Source: MPNP01 sp965215545 (lineage in GTDB: Bacteria; Pseudomonadota; Alphaproteobacteria; Rhodobacterales; Rhodobacteraceae). From it: DNA of 64,000 bases. Location: the NCBI GenBank assembly GCA_965215545.1, contig OZ244066.1:1426001-1490000 (forward strand), given 5' to 3'. Both the position numbers and the translations under genes were made by a program. This document shows, piece after piece, positions 61,984 to 64,000 of the stretch; within the stretch, counting starts at the first letter, position 1, and every line of letters starts with the position of its first letter. Under the pieces are notes generated by a model. That model was not told the origin of the DNA. It did no database searches and was given only the letters and a program-made list of their open reading frames with translations.

Positions 61984-64000
61984 ATGACCGACGCTGTCGA
62001 TGATATCGATCCGACCGAAACCCTCGAGTGGTGTCAGGCCATCGAAGATGTCATCGAGACCGATGGGGCCAATCGGGCCCATTTTCTCCTTGACAAGGCT
62101 GTGGCATCGGCCCGCTCGCGTGGTGCCAATCTCCCGTTCTCGGCCACGACCGACTATGTGAACACCATCCCGGTTGAGGACCAGCCCGAGTATCCCGGCG
62201 ATCTGGCGCTGGAATGGCGGATCCGGACCATCAATCGCTGGAATGCCATGGCGACCGTTGTCAAGCGGAACAAGGTCAGTTCCGAGTATGGTGGCCATAT
62301 CGCCTCCTTTGCCTCCTCGGCCGTCATGTACGACATTGGCATGAATCATTTCTGGCGGCCGCGGACACCGGAGTCGGGTGGTGATCTGGTCTTCTTCCAG
62401 GGCCATGCCATCCCCGGGATCTATGCGCGGTCGTTCATGGAGGGGCGGCTGACGGCGGCCGAGCTCGAGAACTTCCGGTCCGAATCGGGCGGGGCGGGCC
62501 TGTCCTCCTATCCCCACCCCTGGCTGATGCCGGACTTCTGGCAGTTCCCGACAGTTTCGATGGGCCTCGGCCCACTCATGGCAATCTACCAGGCCCGCTT
62601 CATGAAATACCTTCACAACCGGGGTCTGATCGACAAGGGCGATCGTCAGGTCTGGGCATTCCTCGGTGATGGCGAGATGGACGAACCCGAGAGCCTCGGT
62701 GCCATCAGCCTGGCCGCCCGGGAAAAACTCGGCAATCTGAACTTTGTCATCAATTGCAACCTGCAACGCCTCGATGGGCCGGTGCGGGGCAATGGCAAGA
62801 TCATCCAGGAGCTCGAGGGGATCTTCCGCGGTGCCGGCTGGAATGTCATCAAGGTGCTGTGGGGGGCCGGCTGGGATGCCCTGCTTGACAGGGACGAGAG
62901 CGGCCGTCTCAGGCAGTTGATGATGGAAACGGTCGATGGTGATTACCAGACCTTCAAGTCACGGGGCGGGGCCTATACCCGCGAGAAGTTCTTCGGCCGC
63001 TACCCCGAGACCGCCGAACTTGTTGCCGACATGACGGATGAGGAAATCTGGCAGTTGCAGCGAGGTGGCCACGATCCGCAGAAGGTCTATGCCGCGTATG
63101 TCGCGGCGATCGCGAACACCGTGCAGCCCACCGCCATTCTGGTCAAGACCGTCAAGGGCTACGGGATGGGTGAGGCCGGGGAAGGACAGAACATCACCCA
63201 CCAGCAGAAGAAAATGGCCCACAATGCCCTCGTGGCATTCCGGGACCGGTTCCGCATCCCGGTCTCGGACGAGGAGATCGACACCATTCCGTTTGTCCGC
63301 CTCGGCAATGAGCAGCGGGACTACATCCTTGCCCGGCGCGAGGCGCTCGGAGGACCGTTCCCCCAACGGGTCTGGCGTGACGTTGCCAAACTGCAGATCC
63401 CCGACCTGAGTGCCTTTGCAGCCCAACTCAAGAGCACCGGGGAGCGCGAGATCTCGACAACCATGGCATTTGTGCGCATCCTGACGACGTTGTGCCGCGA
63501 CAAGACCATCGGCAAGCAGATCGTGCCGATCGTTCCTGATGAGAGCCGGACCTTCGGTATGGAGGGCATGTTCCGGCAGCTCGGTATCTACAATCCCGAG
63601 GGTCAGCTCTACAACCCCGAGGATGCCGACCAACTGATGTATTACAAGGAATCCAGCACGGGCCAGGTCCTCCAGGAGGGGATCAACGAAGCCGGTGCGA
63701 TGGCCGACTGGATCGCCGCGGCCACCAGCTACTCCACTCATGGTCTCGCCATGATCCCGTTCTACATCTACTATTCCATGTTCGGTTTCCAAAGGATCGG
63801 TGATCTCGCTTGGGCGGCAGGGGACAGTCGGGCCCGGGGCTTTCTCCTTGGTGGTACTGCCGGTCGGACGACCCTCAACGGTGAAGGCTTGCAGCACGAG
63901 GACGGTCACAGCCATGTGCTGGCCGCCACCATTCCCAACTGCATCAGCTATGACCCGGTCTTTTCCTATGAGGTGGCCGTGATCATCCGCCATGGCTTGC
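61984..64000 (+). CDS. aceE: Pyruvate dehydrogenase E1 component, homodimeric type (partial)
   Basis: The first 672 codons of AceE, cut by the window end. It decarboxylates pyruvate and acetylates the lipoyl groups of E2. The N-terminus ETLEWCQAIEDVIETDGANRAHFLLD and the region SSEYGGHIASFASSA are specific to the single-chain E1. The TPP-binding motif is GDGEMDEPESLGAI at about residue 228, with NCNLQRLDGPVRGNGKI downstream. AGGAGGG lies eight bases before ATG 61984. Divergent from bhcR. Confidence 0.96.
   Translation, partial: MTDAVDDIDPTETLEWCQAIEDVIETDGANRAHFLLDKAVASARSRGANLPFSATTDYVNTIPVEDQPEYPGDLALEWRIRTINRWNAMATVVKRNKVSSEYGGHIASFASSAVMYDIGMNHFWRPRTPESGGDLVFFQGHAIPGIYARSFMEGRLTAAELENFRSESGGAGLSSYPHPWLMPDFWQFPTVSMGLGPLMAIYQARFMKYLHNRGLIDKGDRQVWAFLGDGEMDEPESLGAISLAAREKLGNLNFVINCNLQRLDGPVRGNGKIIQELEGIFRGAGWNVIKVLWGAGWDALLDRDESGRLRQLMMETVDGDYQTFKSRGGAYTREKFFGRYPETAELVADMTDEEIWQLQRGGHDPQKVYAAYVAAIANTVQPTAILVKTVKGYGMGEAGEGQNITHQQKKMAHNALVAFRDRFRIPVSDEEIDTIPFVRLGNEQRDYILARREALGGPFPQRVWRDVAKLQIPDLSAFAAQLKSTGEREISTTMAFVRILTTLCRDKTIGKQIVPIVPDESRTFGMEGMFRQLGIYNPEGQLYNPEDADQLMYYKESSTGQVLQEGINEAGAMADWIAAATSYSTHGLAMIPFYIYYSMFGFQRIGDLAWAAGDSRARGFLLGGTAGRTTLNGEGLQHEDGHSHVLAATIPNCISYDPVFSYEVAVIIRHGL

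Overview
The window is a chromosomal segment of a GC-rich alphaproteobacterium, most plausibly of the Rhodospirillales or a related marine lineage (inference). The basis is an alphaproteobacterial gene set: a small CHCC zinc-finger protein beside polA, a twin-transmembrane protein beside a PduO-type cobalamin adenosyltransferase near etfBA, a DUF1285 protein, a ParC-type topoisomerase, and a beta-hydroxyaspartate cycle cluster. Housekeeping genes use strongly GC-rich codons. The stretch from about 4.1 to 22.8 kb and several later patches are visibly richer in A+T, as expected of acquired DNA.

Layout. 0-3.1 kb: zinc-finger protein and DNA polymerase I. 3.1-22.9 kb: an accessory island. It opens with two almost identical 1,024-bp copies of an orphan sugar-type ABC binding-protein gene. 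Between them lie a stand-alone Cas3'' HD-nuclease gene and a BrnT/BrnA toxin-antitoxin pair. A HicA/HicB pair and a decayed IS30-type transposase follow. Then comes a complete type I-C CRISPR-Cas operon (cas3-cas5-cas8 with internal cas11-cas7-cas4-cas1-cas2), its leader, and an array of 84 identical repeats with 83 spacers. A decayed second brnTA pair ends the island.

23-30.6 kb: pckA, a DUF1285 protein, an EcsC-family protein, then a tightly overlapping four-gene operon encoding a DotM/IcmP-like protein, an unknown membrane-anchored protein, a prepilin peptidase and a PilV-like minor pilin with Ca-binding-type repeats. 30.8-39 kb: smc, a lytic transglycosylase, a TPP-dependent enzyme, a short-chain dehydrogenase, a twin-transmembrane protein and a cobalamin adenosyltransferase. 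39.3-40.2 kb: a TIR-like gene (frameshifted) coupled to a RipA-like membrane protein, a candidate defence pair inserted before etfBA. 40.9-45 kb: etfB-etfA, an ApbA/PanE-like dehydrogenase and an FbpA-like iron-binding protein behind a possible RirA box. 45.2-47.3 kb: a secreted-protein gene cleanly interrupted by an IS630-family element.

47.5-55 kb: a FAD oxidoreductase, decayed DNA with a DruA-like fragment, a small secreted protein, the tupBCA tungstate transporter, and parC. 55.1-61.7 kb: an FMN-dependent 2-hydroxy-acid oxidase followed (reading the minus strand backwards) by bhcD, bhcC, bhcB, bhcA and the IclR-type regulator bhcR. Together these could oxidise glycolate to glyoxylate and convert glyoxylate plus glycine to oxaloacetate. 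The window ends inside aceE. Five copies of a short palindromic element, built on the core CAGAGTGGC followed by a G-run, sit at the edges of accessory segments.
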